Below the pieces are notes generated by a model. The model saw nothing but the letters and a program-made list of their open reading frames with translations, was not told where the DNA came from and did no database searches. A program made the translations under genes and the position numbers. From Hetaerina americana (Eukaryota > Arthropoda > Insecta > Odonata > Calopterygidae), in NCBI GenBank assembly GCA_022747635.1, contig JAKTNV010000011.1, forward strand, positions 17,997,481 through 18,061,480: a stretch of DNA of 64,000 nucleotides, in the 5' to 3' direction. Below, piece after piece: positions 1-10,249 of this stretch (positions are counted from its first letter, which is position 1; each line of letters starts with the position of its first letter).

Positions 1-87
1 TGTAGAACTTTTTCCTCCCTTCTCCGCCAAAAGCACATCTCTAAATCCTTCAACTGTTCTTAATATTATTCTATTAATCCACATGGT

Positions 88-145
88 ACTCTGCAAGCCA
101 GCGCTAGGGCGTGTGGCAGGGAATGAATACACTTCAGGCAGGCAA
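88..145 (-). repeat. LINE-J-type 3' end (hairpin core only)
   Basis: A GC-rich core reading GCAAGCCAGCGCTAGGGCG then GTGTGGCAGGG stands out from AT-rich surroundings. The same core recurs at about 2101, 6413, 7001, 12326, 16223, 20221, 20315 and 43589. At 43589 it is the end of a LINE 3' UTR read on the plus strand, so this copy is in minus orientation and is a very short 5'-truncated insertion. It is diverged from the 43589 copy. Confidence 0.5.
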
Positions 146-447
146 CGATATTAATTAATATTTTCATATATTTTAACAATATACAGGTATTTTTGATAAT
201 TTTTATTTGTTATGTAACAATTTCACCACCCAAGCTTTATCCCACCTGTCAACAAATTAAATATTTCCCCTCTCCATGTTCGGTTCTCGTTGTTTATTGT
301 TATGATTTTATTGTATTTTGACGGCTTTCATGTTTTCGTAATATTTTTCAATGTAAATTGGCGATAATGCTTTATGTGAATAATGTTTTAAAATTTATAA
401 ATAATTCCATGATTTAGATCATGATAACACCATGCACATGCACTATG

Positions 448-449
<2 letters not shown>

Positions 450-490
<41 letters not shown>
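450..490. repeat. (TA)n microsatellite
   Basis: About 20 uninterrupted TA units. This is the first of more than twenty such tracts in the window. No recognisable element abuts it. Confidence 0.97.
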
Positions 491-491
<1 letters not shown>

Positions 492-1289
492 TTCTTTACG
501 CATGCGCTAGGGGCTGTTAGCAACAAGTAGGACAATAACTAAGGCTAGACGACATAGTGACAACATTTTAGGCAATTTTAAATGAAAAAGAAGGATACTT
601 TTTCCAACTTATCCCAGTCGGATGAAGTTATTCATATCCCTTATCGTTCGGTTATAAAAGTTTATTAAATATTGAAGTATTTCTTTACGTTTTATATGGT
701 GCTACTCCTGTATTAAAATGAAATGATCAAAACTGATCCGATATTATAAAAATCTGTATTACATGTCTCACTTTATTTATACTTTTTCAACAGAAAACAT
801 TGATATTAACACATTTAACTATAATTATAATTGGAATACACCGCTATCTGTCTTCATAGGGCCACATGGAATAGGTCACCAAGGTATCATTTTCCGAATG
901 AATACTTACCTATCCCATTTTAATTTAAGGTAAATTGTAGTAATACATATTTCAGGATTTAGCATTTTAAAATAATTTAAAATATTAAAGAGATGCTTAA
1001 CATTCAAAAATTCAAAACTTTCGTCAACATGGTAGTGACAAATACATTCACAAGGATTACTGACTGCTATCAATAGGCACTGGAAACTTATGCTAAACAT
1101 ATTATTAAGCTTGATATAATTCTAACTGGAGCAATTAGTTGATATTGATAGTATTAAGAAGGCCAAGTCTTCTTTCTCTCCTTATTACCGAAGTTGTTTT
1201 TCTAATTTATTAATGTATACGAGCATTTGGAGCGCGTCTTTTTCCCAATAAGACCGTTAGGTTAGTTGACTGAGCACGCCCCTCAAGAA

Positions 1290-1970
1290 TGAGTGAAAAT
1301 TGAAGGGAAGTTATCTGGGGAGAGGGGTAGAAGGATTGTAAGGGTTCGGGAGTGAGCTGTTTAGTGTAAACTTTGGAAGCCACCAGGGTGTTTGGGGGCG
1401 GGAGGACCGGGAGTATAAGAGGGGGGAGGGGGTTAACCGTGTGAAAAACACCGCACCCCCTCCCTCCCTCCACTCTAAGCGCACCGTCCCTCGCCGACAC
1501 CCCAAGATCTTTGCGTTGGGACGTTGGGAGTGGGGGAGACGGACTCCTCCGAAGGCCCACCGCAACTCTCCCACGCCCCCTCCTCCGACACGTCGCCCAA
1601 AAGAGACGGAGTCGGTCGTCTGCCGCCCTTACACCGTCCCCTGTATGTATATATATTTTTTTCTCTTTTTTTACCGGTTTTAGAGATTTCTTCGCTGGAG
1701 AGTTCCACTTCTCCCCCAAACACCTCACTTTTTGCCACTCTTCCCCCGATACATCCCTCTCCTTCGGTGAAAGGGGATCGGGACATTATAGCCGTCTCGC
1801 ACACTTACCACCCACTAAGCGAGACGTCGCGTCGAACCGTTCGAGAGCGCCGGACGAGGAGAGGCGCCTTGCCGTTGGCAGAGGGTTTGACTTTTCGTTC
1901 TTTTTCCTGAAGCCGGGGAGTCGGTCTCACTTAAAATCAGGAAATGTTTTGCGCGTAGAGGCGTAGAGGT
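1290..1970. other. GC-rich, strand-asymmetric island, no gene assigned
   Basis: A sharp rise in G+C over the AT-rich flanks, with a purine-rich first part (1290-1440) and a pyrimidine-rich part after it. Several open frames of 80-170 codons exist on both strands. They overlap each other, are Pro/Arg/Ser-rich and match no family I know, so they are probably composition effects. A CpG-island promoter or first exon is possible but unsupported. 491-1289 is AT-rich sequence in which I see nothing. Confidence 0.35.
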
Positions 1971-2083
1971 TACTATTAATTAGTAGCATCAATATTTGAT
2001 CGAATTACAATAAAAACAGCCTTCAGACATCGATGATTGTTTTTAGCTTGAAAAGGGAAAATCTATCACTAGTGAATATTACA

Positions 2084-2150
2084 TTCTACATCTACATAAT
2101 ACCCCGCAAGCCGCCGCAAGGGCGTGTGGCGGGGGGTGTTAGGTCACATT
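2084..2150 (-). repeat. LINE-J 3' terminus, ~66 bp, truncated
   Basis: This stretch matches the reverse complement of 43589-43653 almost base for base: a tail reading CTACATCTACATAATACCCC, then the hairpin core GCAAGCCGCCGCAAGGGCG and GTGTGGCGGGG, then TGTTAGGTCAC. It keeps only the last ~66 bp of the element, as expected when target-primed reverse transcription stops early. It lies immediately 5' of the mariner remnant at 2150-2582. Confidence 0.7.
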
Positions 2151-2582
2151 AAGTTATTGGTGCTTTTGAAGGAAGACATCGCTAAAAAAGACCGCACATG
2201 AAGAAGAAAAAATCATCTTTCATCAAGACAATGCACCATACCACAAGTCAATGAGAACAATGGCCAAATTGAACGAGTTGGGCTTCAATCTGCTTCCCCG
2301 CCCACCATACATTCCAGATCTAGCCCCCAGCGTCTACTGGCTGTTTTCTGATCTCAAAAAGATGCTTCAGGGAGAAAGGTTTGGCTCGAATGAAGAAGTC
2401 ATCGCTGCAACTGAAGCTTATTTTGAGGACAAGGATTAATCGTAATACAAGAATGGTATCGAAAAGTTAGAAAATCGTTGAAATGATTTCATAGTTCTTG
2501 AAGGTGATCATGCTGATGAATAAAAATGAATTTTGCGAGGCAAATGTTGTTTTCTTAGTTATTCCCGGGACTTATTGAACGA
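2150..2582 (+). pseudogene. mariner transposase 3' fragment (inactive)
   Basis: The frame from about 2206 to 2439, followed in another frame to about 2521, encodes the C-terminal third of a mariner transposase. It holds HQDNAPYH with the second catalytic Asp, then PPYIPDLAPS, where the expected third catalytic Asp is Val (SVYWLF instead of SDYWLF). LKKMLQGERFGSNEEVIAAT follows. After a frameshift near 2437 the family's C-terminus continues as YKNGIEKLENR, an in-frame stop, then NDFIVLEGDHADE. The 3' flank CCCGGGACTTATTGAACGA at about 2563-2582 resembles a mariner right end. The N-terminal DNA-binding part and first catalytic Asp are missing. The copy is dead three ways: truncation, frameshift/stop, and loss of the catalytic residue. 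Confidence 0.85.
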
Positions 2583-3420
2583 CGGGTTATTCGTAGAGTA
2601 GTGCATGTGAAAGAAATCAGCGAAACGGATAGTTCCTTAAATGACTTCAAATCAGGCTTCATGACAATGCAAACCCTAAAATGAAACGGCGTAAAGGGTA
2701 TTCATGAATAGAAACATTCACTTTGCTTAAACAACACTTTAGCCTCCCCCTGTCGGCCCTAATTTATTAAACCCATCTCCACATCTACTGTATCCAACCA
2801 TTCATCCCCTTGGGTTCTGGGATTGTGAGAAACATCTCAGAGTCTTCTTCTCCAGAGAGTGGACAAAAAATACCCTCCATGTGAGTTTAGTGGAGGCTGG
2901 AGACTGTCCATCCACCTGACCCAGACAGCGCGGGGGAAGGTGGAGAGGTCTAGCGAAAATCTGCGTGTGTGGGAGAGGAGCGAGCAGGCAACGGCGGCTC
3001 AAATCTCCACCTCTCCACACAACGAGTGAGGAATTCTGGGAATCCAGTCGTAAAAAAATACATGCGGTGTCGTACGTGCACTTCAGAGAGTTTCCCCCAC
3101 TCTGCCCCCCCCCCCACGATGACGGGGCGCAGAAAGGCGACTCCAAAGGACTGACCTGTGATTGCACCTTTTTTTTTTAACCCTCCATCCAAGGGTCTTA
3201 CTTTTTCCGCTAAAATATATCTTAAATGAGACAGTGGGCGTCTCTTTGCCTATATTTTTTCAAATTAACATTTGCACATGTGGTTGCATATAATTCTCAA
3301 GAAACTCATCGACCGTGGGCAGTCGTGTGTTTGTATTTTGTGTATATGCCTAACCGTTATCCTTATATCTATATGCATGTGAATACGTGTTCGTCGTTTG
3401 CCGGTTTTTCGTGTTTGAAA

Positions 3421-3428
<8 letters not shown>
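2583..3428. other. intergenic, partly GC-rich
   Basis: Ordinary AT-rich sequence to about 2740, then a moderately GC-rich, pyrimidine-rich stretch (2745-3190) with short overlapping frames on both strands that match nothing known to me. A run of cytosines lies near 3103-3113 and a T9 tract near 3170. No gene is supported. Confidence 0.4.

Positions 3429-3481
<53 letters not shown>
3429..3481. repeat. (TA)n, left flank of the palindrome
   Basis: About 26 TA units after an A-rich run at 3419-3428. The tract runs directly into the left arm of the palindrome at 3479-3682. Confidence 0.97.
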
Positions 3482-3485
<4 letters not shown>

Positions 3486-3682
3486 AAAAACAGATTTAGA
3501 TTATTAGAATATAGAAACAAAGAAAGGACACTCACAATTTGTTATTTGACGTTTCGACAGCACGGCTGTCGTCTTCAGAAATCTGAAGACGACAGCCGTG
3601 CTGTCGAAACGTCAAATAACAAATTGTGAGTGTCCTTTCTTTGTTTCTATATTCTAATAATCTAAATCTGTTTTTTAAATAT
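3479..3682. repeat. perfect 101-bp inverted repeat (palindrome), PLE-type terminal module
   Basis: Bases 3479-3579 and 3582-3682 are exact reverse complements, with a 2-base AA centre at 3580-3581. Each arm read outward from the centre gives TCTGAAGACGACAGCCGTGC then TGTCGAAACGTCAAATAAC. That is a short stem-loop (GACAG/CTGTC) between GAAGA and GAAAC boxes, the arrangement seen in terminal repeats of Penelope-like retroelements. (TA)n tracts lie on both sides. It could be two PLE terminal repeats head to head, a fold-back element, or a hairpin sequencing artefact. The symmetry is directly visible; the PLE assignment is inference. Confidence 0.75.
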
Positions 3683-3715
3683 TTGTGCGTCGCCGAAGAG
3701 CGTTCCATTTCGAAG

Positions 3716-3719
<4 letters not shown>

Positions 3720-3808
<89 letters not shown>

Positions 3809-3845
3809 TTATATTTATATTTATATTTATATTTATATATATTTA
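3720..3845. repeat. (TA)n followed by (TATTTA)n
   Basis: About 42 TA units to 3804, then several TATTTA-type units. The tract starts about 40 bp beyond the right palindrome arm. Confidence 0.95.
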
Positions 3846-3929
3846 TATATGTATATTTATTGATACTTATGATCAATACTTATTGTATCGAACTGATTCC
3901 AGGGATATTTCGATTAAAAGAATTCTGGT

Positions 3930-4202
3930 CTCTTATTGTTCTTGGAAAAAATGACATTTTAAACCTATCAGTCTTGCAGTATAGTATATCTCTCTAATCT
4001 TATATTCGTGATCCCTCCGCCCGTAATACGTTGAGGTTCGTATTATGTTCTTGATGGCCTCGGAAAAGGACCCATCTTTAAATGTTTTTAATAAGTTTAA
4101 TCTATATTGTAAACGCCGCTGTGTGAGGGAATCCCAGCGTAAATTTTCTAGTAAAGTAGTTACGCTACTGTAATGCATGTGAGTGTATATGTATGCATAC
4201 AT
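3930..4202 (-). pseudogene. LINE-J reverse transcriptase C-terminal fragment
   Basis: On the minus strand this encodes a segment of a non-LTR retrotransposon protein beyond the RT fingers/palm: [18 protein letters not shown], then [32 protein letters not shown] and a degenerate form of the [11 protein letters not shown] block (CHFFQEQ). The same block is better kept at about 42955-43080 (IIRTPTYIGRSDHAYKIREI then SFFPRTIRD), so both belong to one family. It lacks the catalytic FADD box and the endonuclease, so it is a 5'-truncated dead copy. The family's terminal hairpin is not seen here. Confidence 0.75.
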
Positions 4203-4235
4203 ATATGTATGTTTACATATGCATATGAATATATA

Positions 4236-4238
<3 letters not shown>

Positions 4239-4288
<50 letters not shown>
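4239..4288. repeat. (TA)n microsatellite
   Basis: About 24 TA units, preceded by degenerate TATG/CATA repeats from 4180. Alternating ATGTATA and GTGT runs follow. Confidence 0.95.
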
Positions 4289-4300
<12 letters not shown>

Positions 4301-4324
4301 GTGTGTGTTTGTTTATGTATATAT

Positions 4325-4602
4325 AAGTAAAGTGAAAAAATCTACCAGTTAAGGTAGGTTTTGGATGGACACAACTACGAAATAAATATTTTGTGATATC
4401 AAAATTTTCACAATCTTTTCTTAATATCCTTTCTCAACGTCCCAGTCATCAACTCCCTCCTCCTTGTGAAGGCCTCTTTCCCTAGCGCAATTCTTCTCCT
4501 TACGTCCCAACTACTTTGACCATGTTGGTCCAGAACTCTTCCTAGATACGTAAACTCTTCTTCCTGCTCTAGTTTTTGCCCTCCTATTTTAATGATATGC
4601 AT
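4325..4602 (-). pseudogene. LINE-R fragment: RT thumb plus 3' UTR tail, internally deleted
   Basis: The minus strand of 4408-4602 encodes IKIGGQKLEQEEEFTYLGRV, then DQHGQSSWDVRRRIALGKEA, ending RKDIKKRL. This is the post-palm block of endonuclease/RT-type LINEs (k-I-G-x-x-L-E-x-x-x-x-F-x-Y-L-G). Immediately after it comes the family's 3' UTR tail (4336-4395), with GGTAGGTTTTGGATGGACAC on the plus strand. The C-terminal GKR block normally between them is missing, so the copy is internally deleted. It faces a sister fragment at 4704-4985 in the opposite orientation. Confidence 0.75.
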
Positions 4603-4615
4603 ATATCCTGCAGAA

Positions 4616-4655
4616 AAATAAGTGAAGCATATGCATTTGCATATGCATGCTTCAC

Positions 4656-4661
<6 letters not shown>
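4616..4661. repeat. 46-bp hairpin between opposed LINE-R fragments
   Basis: AAATAAGTGAAGCA at 4616-4629 pairs exactly with TGCTTCACTTATTT at 4648-4661, and the interior is itself rich in TGCA/ATGCAT palindromes. It sits between two LINE-R fragments of opposite orientation and directly before a (TA)n tract. Confidence 0.75.

Positions 4662-4703
<42 letters not shown>
4661..4703. repeat. (TA)n microsatellite
   Basis: About 20 TA units abutting the hairpin at 4616-4661. Confidence 0.95.
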
Positions 4704-4706
<3 letters not shown>

Positions 4707-4985
4707 ATCCTATGGAGTCAGGAAAAATGGATGAAGGGCGTATTGATTAGCAGTGGGATGCTGAAAACTGTAATAGAGGGGAGAATGTTAGGCAAACGAC
4801 GGAAGGGTAGGAGCAGGCAAGGGATGTTGGACGGGATGAAGGGAGGAAGGAAGTACACAGAGATGAAGAGGGATATGATATAGAGTAAGATGCTGGATTT
4901 TGTGTTTTGTTAGGAGTCAAAAAATATTTATTTGGTAGTTGTGTCCATCCAAAATCTACTTTAACCGGTAGATTACTTAATGATA
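4704..4985 (+). pseudogene. LINE-R C-terminus and 3' UTR
   Basis: The plus strand encodes LKTVIEGRMLGKRRKGRSRQ, then GMLDGMKGGRKYTEMKRD. This is the C-terminal end of an endonuclease/RT-type LINE protein (EGR-x-x-GKR-x-x-GR motif, then a GMKGGRKY block). A stop lies near 4881. The 3' UTR follows, with a TTTTGTTAGGAGTCAAAAA run and a segment (about 4935-4975) that matches the tails at 4336-4395, 37400-37445 and 45175-45253. Everything upstream of the C-terminus is missing. This fragment anchors what I call LINE-R. Confidence 0.8.
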
Positions 4986-6412
4986 ATTGCCAAAACGTTT
5001 AATCAAACATGATTGATAAATATGATTTTAATTAGCCTAAATCTATTCTTTACCATTCATATTTTTTTTCTTTTATGAATTTTGCAATTCGACGCGCATG
5101 TTTTCTTTTAATGGTGTATTTCATTCAAATGTTTCCTTACAATTCATTCAATTAACCAAATTTTCCTTAATAAAACACTCTGAGGTTTTTCACTCTTATT
5201 GTTACGCTCATCTCGAAGCATTTCGGAGATTTAAACGAGCAAGTTATCGACCACCCGAGTCCGAACTTGGGCCTGCCGCCCCTCGAGTCTTGGCCGCCTC
5301 CCCTTCCGCGTGTCACGCGCCCTCCTCTCCACCCCACCCCCCGCATCTCCCACGACTTTTCCCTCTCTGGCCCATCTAGCATTACGCTCGCCATTACCGC
5401 TGGGGACTCGCATGCATCAACGCAATTAGCCGCAATCCCCTCGTCTTCCAGTCACGCGACGGTCACACAAAGCGTGCCCCGTGCTTAGAATGAATGCCCC
5501 CGCATCGATTAGCCAAATCGTGTACGCGCGTCTCTGGGGAAAGCTCTGGCTCCATGTTGCACCCGGATGTCCATCATCATTGACCAGGCTAGCAGTCCGC
5601 CATTATTAACGTCAGTGAAAATGTTACGTACTTTTTTTAATTGACAAAGAAATGGACCAATACAGCCAAGGTTCTTATGCCAGCCCACAACTGCACCATC
5701 ATCGTGACACTATACATTATTACAATAAATCATACTTGACCATGCCAAAAATGTTTCTTAAAGTAGCAGTTGCGGCATTTCCTGCAAGTATTTTAATTTT
5801 TTGCGACTGTTGTTGACTTTGACTTCGATTACTATGGCGCCACGCACACGATTTCTTTGTAAATTTTTGAGGTAATTTGTTAACATCTGAATCCCTTGAG
5901 GTTCTCTCAGAAATTCTTTATTTTTAGGCGACTCATCGGCAGCTCAAATGGCTATTGCACGCCTACAGAAATTTGGAGATTCTGGTTAGATTCCCGGTCG
6001 TGGCGAGTGATTATTTACCCTTTGAAATCCTCGAATTGTATGCAAATCAGCGAATTACTCCGTTAAAGTCATTCACGCGTCGCACCGCGGCAGTTCTTGA
6101 AAAGTCATTCTTAAACTCTCAGTCTCTACCTCCAATCATTCTGACCGAAATGTCTAATGTTTTCTCACTTCAACCTCGCCAACGTAATATTCTGCACTGG
6201 TACATCGCAGTCTTCCAACACTCCATTACCATCCAATATTATTATCCCATGTATCCGTTTTAATGCGCTTTTTAAATTTATCTCAAAAGTTTTTTATGCT
6301 CCCCCATATTGCCTATAGTGACCTCTTCCGTTTTTATTCCCTTTCGTTTCACTCTTTCCAGCCTCCACAACGAAATGCAAGCAGTATAGTTTAGTATTTG
6401 GTATATTTTAGT
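4986..6412. other. intergenic with a GC-rich island at ~5225-5590
   Basis: AT-rich sequence on both sides of a GC-rich, Pro/Ser-coding-looking stretch (5225-5590). Frames of 60-93 codons overlap on both strands in the island and resemble nothing I know. A 102-codon plus-strand frame at 5955-6263 is also unassigned. Nothing else is identifiable. Confidence 0.4.
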
Positions 6413-6466
6413 ATCATGCAAGCCACCGCTAAGGTGTGTGGCAGGGCGTAAATACACACCAGACTA
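6413..6466 (-). repeat. LINE-J-type 3' hairpin core
   Basis: GCAAGCCACCGCTAAGGTG then TGTGGCAGGG and ACACACCAGAC give the dispersed hairpin core in minus orientation. It matches the subfamily at 16223 and 20315 (with ACACACC flank) more closely than that at 2101 and 43589. No LINE coding sequence is attached. Confidence 0.55.
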
Positions 6467-7000
6467 ATTTTTACCCCATTATTTTTACCCCTACCGCGGT
6501 CGAACTACGTAATTCTATTGCACCTCCTTTCGGCCGACCCAAATATCTCAGAATCTTTTCCCACCCCAACGTCGCCTACGTAACATTCTGCATTGACACG
6601 CATTCTTAGTGTACTGTCACATTATTCTTAGTATATATGTCCATCTAGGAGCATTGCCTAAGGCTTCACTTATGATAACCATTTGCGTTTCATTTCATTC
6701 ATGCCAATTAAAATCTTTAACAAAAACCTTAAAAAACAGGTCAATTATTGCATTTATATAAAAAACAACCGAAGTTGTTTTTGACGCAGGGTGTCATCCA
6801 GGCAACAATTGCATGTAGCCCTAGTTATGGACCTTCTTTCAACTATTAGCTCGTCTCTTATGCATAGAGGAGTATATGTCTCTTATTTAGATATCTTAGT
6901 GCTTAGGCTTATTGTTGGCATAATATGTGTTACCTAAATCATTAGACATTTATAAATTGTAGCTAAAACTTAAGAAAAACTTAATTTTCGATTTTGCATG

Positions 7001-7072
7001 CCTGGTGAGTAATCACCTTATGCCGTACACCGTAGCGGTTGCTTGCAGTGTACATTGTAGATAGATAAAATA
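7001..7072 (+). repeat. LINE-J-type 3' hairpin core with tail
   Basis: CCTGGTGAGTAATCACC, then a degenerate core with CGTAGCGGTTGCTTGCAG, then ACATTGTAGATAGATAAAA. The GTAGATAGAT tail on the plus-strand 3' side fits the TGTAGA tail of the copy at 43589-43653. A further partial core (GCAAGCCACCGTGAGGGC) lies at about 7220-7238. 6467-7000 is AT-rich with nothing recognised. Confidence 0.5.
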
Positions 7073-7439
7073 ACAATACACATATATAGTGATAAAAAGA
7101 ACAACAAAGGATGGGGTAAGTAAGCGGTATGGAACCCATTGTTGGCATTTGTCGGTAGTGGTAGGGAAGGAGAGGAGGGTGGAGGGGGGTATATTTATAC
7201 TTACTTTTTTATGTACCCAGCAAGCCACCGTGAGGGCCAGAGTACTTTTCGCAAATATTCCGATACGTCGGCAGGGGGAGGGAGGGAGGAGATGTAACCT
7301 CAACCAAGGCTAAGGTCTGGTACCACCTTGCGGGGTTGGCATTCGTAGACTTGCCACTCTCTTACTCCCACTTCCTACATCTCCATCCTATTCTTGGAGT
7401 GTGAGGGGATATCGTAAAATTTAAATTATTGCTAAAATT

Positions 7440-7650
7440 AATCGAGAGAGAAACTTAATTTTTATTTGTTATTCTTAAGATCTCCACATAGTCTTCATCC
7501 AGATTTACACATTTCTACCTTCGTTTTTTGACCTTTCGTAGGCCGTTAAACTCAGCAGATCGGGTCAAAAACAATTTTACCCACTCTTTAATGGCACCAT
7601 TGGTGTTGTCAATGTATTAAAGCGGGTCAAGCTTATTGTAGCGCCATTAG
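7440..7650 (-). pseudogene. mariner transposase C-terminal fragment
   Basis: Read on the minus strand, one frame gives NTNGAIKEWVKLFLTRSAEF, and after a stop KCVNLDEDYVEILRITNK. The RWxKCVxLxGDYVE pattern is the hallmark C-terminus of mariner transposases, and the preceding block fits the family's last helical region. Catalytic residues are not present. It is short and decayed; no terminal inverted repeat could be assigned. Confidence rests on the KCVNLDEDYVE block. Confidence 0.6.
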
Positions 7651-7959
7651 GCACGATATTGGGTTCTGGTACTTGGGTAACTGACGCGAGAGGTCATGGA
7701 AAGAAGATGGATTTGAAGAACTATCCATTGATTATTTTGAGTTAACATTTTGTTTCTTGACTGTAAATTTCAGGTGGTGTGGGGCATGGTGGTGAGATAT
7801 GTTTAGCCACAGTCTCTCCATTCTGTTAAATTATTATTATACCCCTGTTTTCCTTCGTTATGCTTTCATTACTTTACAGCACATTTCTTTCCACATTTCC
7901 TTCACCATCTTCTTATGTTAATGCTTAACTTATGTGACAGTGTTGGATGTGAATAATAC

Positions 7960-8185
7960 TGCATGTGAAGTTAGCACTAGCGCACAAAAATAAAACACAA
8001 AAACACAAAAAAGAAAAGAAACTCACACGTTTTCGAATTTTTGGTGATACACACCACCTTTTTCAAGGAAGGGAAGGAAGGAAAAATACAAGGAAAGATG
8101 GAAGTTCCTTTATTCTTTTCCTTGAGAAAGGTAACTTGCACCACCAAAAATTGGAAAACGCATTAGTTTCTTTTCTTTTTTGTGC

Positions 8186-8188
<3 letters not shown>
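7960..8188. repeat. imperfect palindrome of PLE-type terminal modules
   Basis: The left half contains AAAGAAAAGAAACTCACACG, then TTTTCGAATTTTTGGTG and a CCACCTTTTTCAAGGAAG segment. The right half, from about 8121, is its approximate reverse complement and ends in TTTTCTTTTTTGTGCG. The same module (TTCGAATTTTTGGTG, then CACCTTT, CAAGGA) occurs at 31430-31620 and in the arms of the PLE fragment at 51238 and 52146. The arms have diverged and the loop is about 50 bp. A (TA)n tract abuts it at 8189. Confidence 0.65.

Positions 8189-8253
<65 letters not shown>
8189..8253. repeat. (TA)n microsatellite
   Basis: About 32 TA units directly after the palindrome at 7960-8188. Confidence 0.97.
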
Positions 8254-8254
<1 letters not shown>

Positions 8255-8830
8255 TATATTATATATTCACACATTCACATCTACGCTCGTTGGCGTGATC
8301 AGCAAGGCGTTGCGTCTAAAACGTCTTTCATTGGAAATATTTGGCTTTTTTTGGAGTTCTGAAGAGTAATGGCGATTGATTGAATTAGAAATGAATGAAT
8401 GATAAAAAAATGTAAGGGCACAAATCCTCTCCTCCATAAAAAATGTCAGTGCAGTTTTAAGTGAAGTTTAGAAGTTGAGCGATAATTCATATCTAATTAA
8501 TACGAATTCGTCATTTTTCACTTCCCTTTGCTCTAATCTGTGTGCTTTCTCCCGAAATTCCAAATGAATTTCTATATACCCATTAAGAGAACATAATAGA
8601 AGGGCCAATTCTACAGTATTAGAATTAGAGAGGCATAAATATGGTGTCGGGGTACTTTTCTCAGATCTACAAGTGTGTAAGTCCTTTCCCTCTTACGCAC
8701 GGAGTCTGCTGGCGATAATAAGTGCAGTATTTTCTTACTTGGGTTTAAATCTCAGGGTGAGAATTTGAAAGTTTTATACTTCATTTGTCATAGGGCATTT
8801 TCTTAGGCCCTCTAATAACGTACCTCTAGA

Positions 8831-9121
8831 TTAGAGGAACAGGTTCCTGGTGTTTTGGATTAGTTCATGGGCCCTGTCCCCACCCATTACGAAGCCTAGT
8901 CTTTGATTGCCGTAACCGGTAGGTTTTTCGTTGTGATTATCAATTTCCTCGAAGTAGGGGCTGTATTTTCCAAAACTTTGTACGCAGTTCCTAACGCGCC
9001 GAGATATGGGGGGATTAAAAACGTTGTCATGTTTGCATTCAGTGACTGTCAGGCACTCAGTCCTCTCAGTTCGGCGTGAAGCAGTCACATCCCGAGTACC
9101 TGTAAAATACCGGATAGCCAA
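8831..9121 (-). other. unassigned 96-codon open frame
   Basis: A minus-strand frame with balanced composition, unlike the (TA)n and GC-island frames, so it is recorded. It has no motif I recognise, no clear start context, and no neighbouring exon. It contains RRTERTECLTVTECKHDNVF and ends NTRNLFL. It may be a degraded transposon piece or chance. The surrounding 8254-9286 has nothing else that I see. Confidence 0.2.
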
Positions 9122-9286
9122 ATAACGTGCGCTTTCAATTTACCACAGACCTCGGCACTGAGATGGCTACCTGCGAATTAGGTTATGGCATTATCCGTCA
9201 GTACGGCAGACCGTCTGGCAAGAGTGTGGCCCCTATTTCCTTCTACCATCTATTGTAGAGCGATCAGATGCCAATTAATGTGTGTG

Positions 9287-9411
9287 TGTATATATATAGA
9301 AAAACACATACATATATATATATATACATACATATATATATGCATACATATATATATATGAATATGTATATATATATATGAATATGTATATATATATATA
9401 TATTATATATA

Positions 9412-9493
<82 letters not shown>
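9287..9493. repeat. compound (TA)n / (CATA)n microsatellite
   Basis: About 200 bp of TA repeats interrupted by CATACA, TGAATATG and TATTATAT units. It is the longest simple-repeat block before 38 kb. Confidence 0.97.
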
Positions 9494-9496
<3 letters not shown>

Positions 9497-9519
9497 TATG
9501 TATATAAATGAAGACCCGA

Positions 9520-9990
9520 CTTTATTCCGAAATCCTCATCCTCCTCCTCTCGCTACATCTGCCCCCTAAACACCCCGCTCCCACCAACTCTCCCTTCTCC
9601 CAGCACCCTGAGCCATTATCTTCCCCTCCACTCACTCCACCCTCAATTAGAACGACCTCTCTCCTCCCCCTCCTCTACCCTCCCCCACCCTAGTGGCACT
9701 CGTCTGTCACTCGTGACAACAGAACTTACTTAGCCGCCCTTCTCCCTATTTCCCTCCACCCCCTTCCCCCCATGCCGCACCTTTTTATGGTCTTACCCCT
9801 CACGATGCCACCTTATAGCTCAACCCTCCTCTCCCCACTCTACTCCTCTCCCCCTCTCACGGAAGTGGACGGGTGTCGCGGAGAGAAGAGGGGAATCAGC
9901 AGATGTAGGGGAGGGGAGAAGGGAAGAAAGCGGCGGACGCTGGGGTGGGTTCTTCGGAGGGAGAAAGGGGGTGTGTTTTATTTTTCCTGT
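9520..9990. other. pyrimidine-rich then purine-rich island
   Basis: 9520-9860 is strongly C/T-rich on the plus strand; 9865-9980 switches to G/A-rich. Overlapping open frames reflect this composition and match nothing known to me. The island follows the compound microsatellite, much as the C/T-rich stretch at 46800-47190 follows a (TA)-rich block. Confidence 0.35.
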
Positions 9991-10249
9991 TTCATTGGCG
10001 CACGTGGTAGACCCTTGAATGCTATAGTTTTCGGTGACAGACCAGTGGGGCCTGCACGTATCGATCGTACACTAAAAAAATATTCATCCGAGTCGGGATT
10101 CGAACCCCGTTCATTCCTAAACATTTTAAACAACATTTTTGGTAAATCTATCGATAGGAGTGCCTCCGAGTGCGTGCGCACACAGCGAGTTGAGAAAATG
10201 CTGCCCTTCTGGTATGCCCATAGATTAATGTAGAGCTGTCCAAAAACTA

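Noticed and set aside
1441..1966. Overlapping 80-, 128- and 151-codon plus-strand frames
   Set aside because: Three frames of the same GC-rich bases are open together, with minus-strand frames too. At most one could be real and none has a motif.
3560..3605. Functional hammerhead ribozyme at the palindrome centre
   Set aside because: The boxes resemble CTGANGA and GAAAC, but an extra base sits between the first box and stem II, so the core is not canonical. Kept only as a hypothesis.
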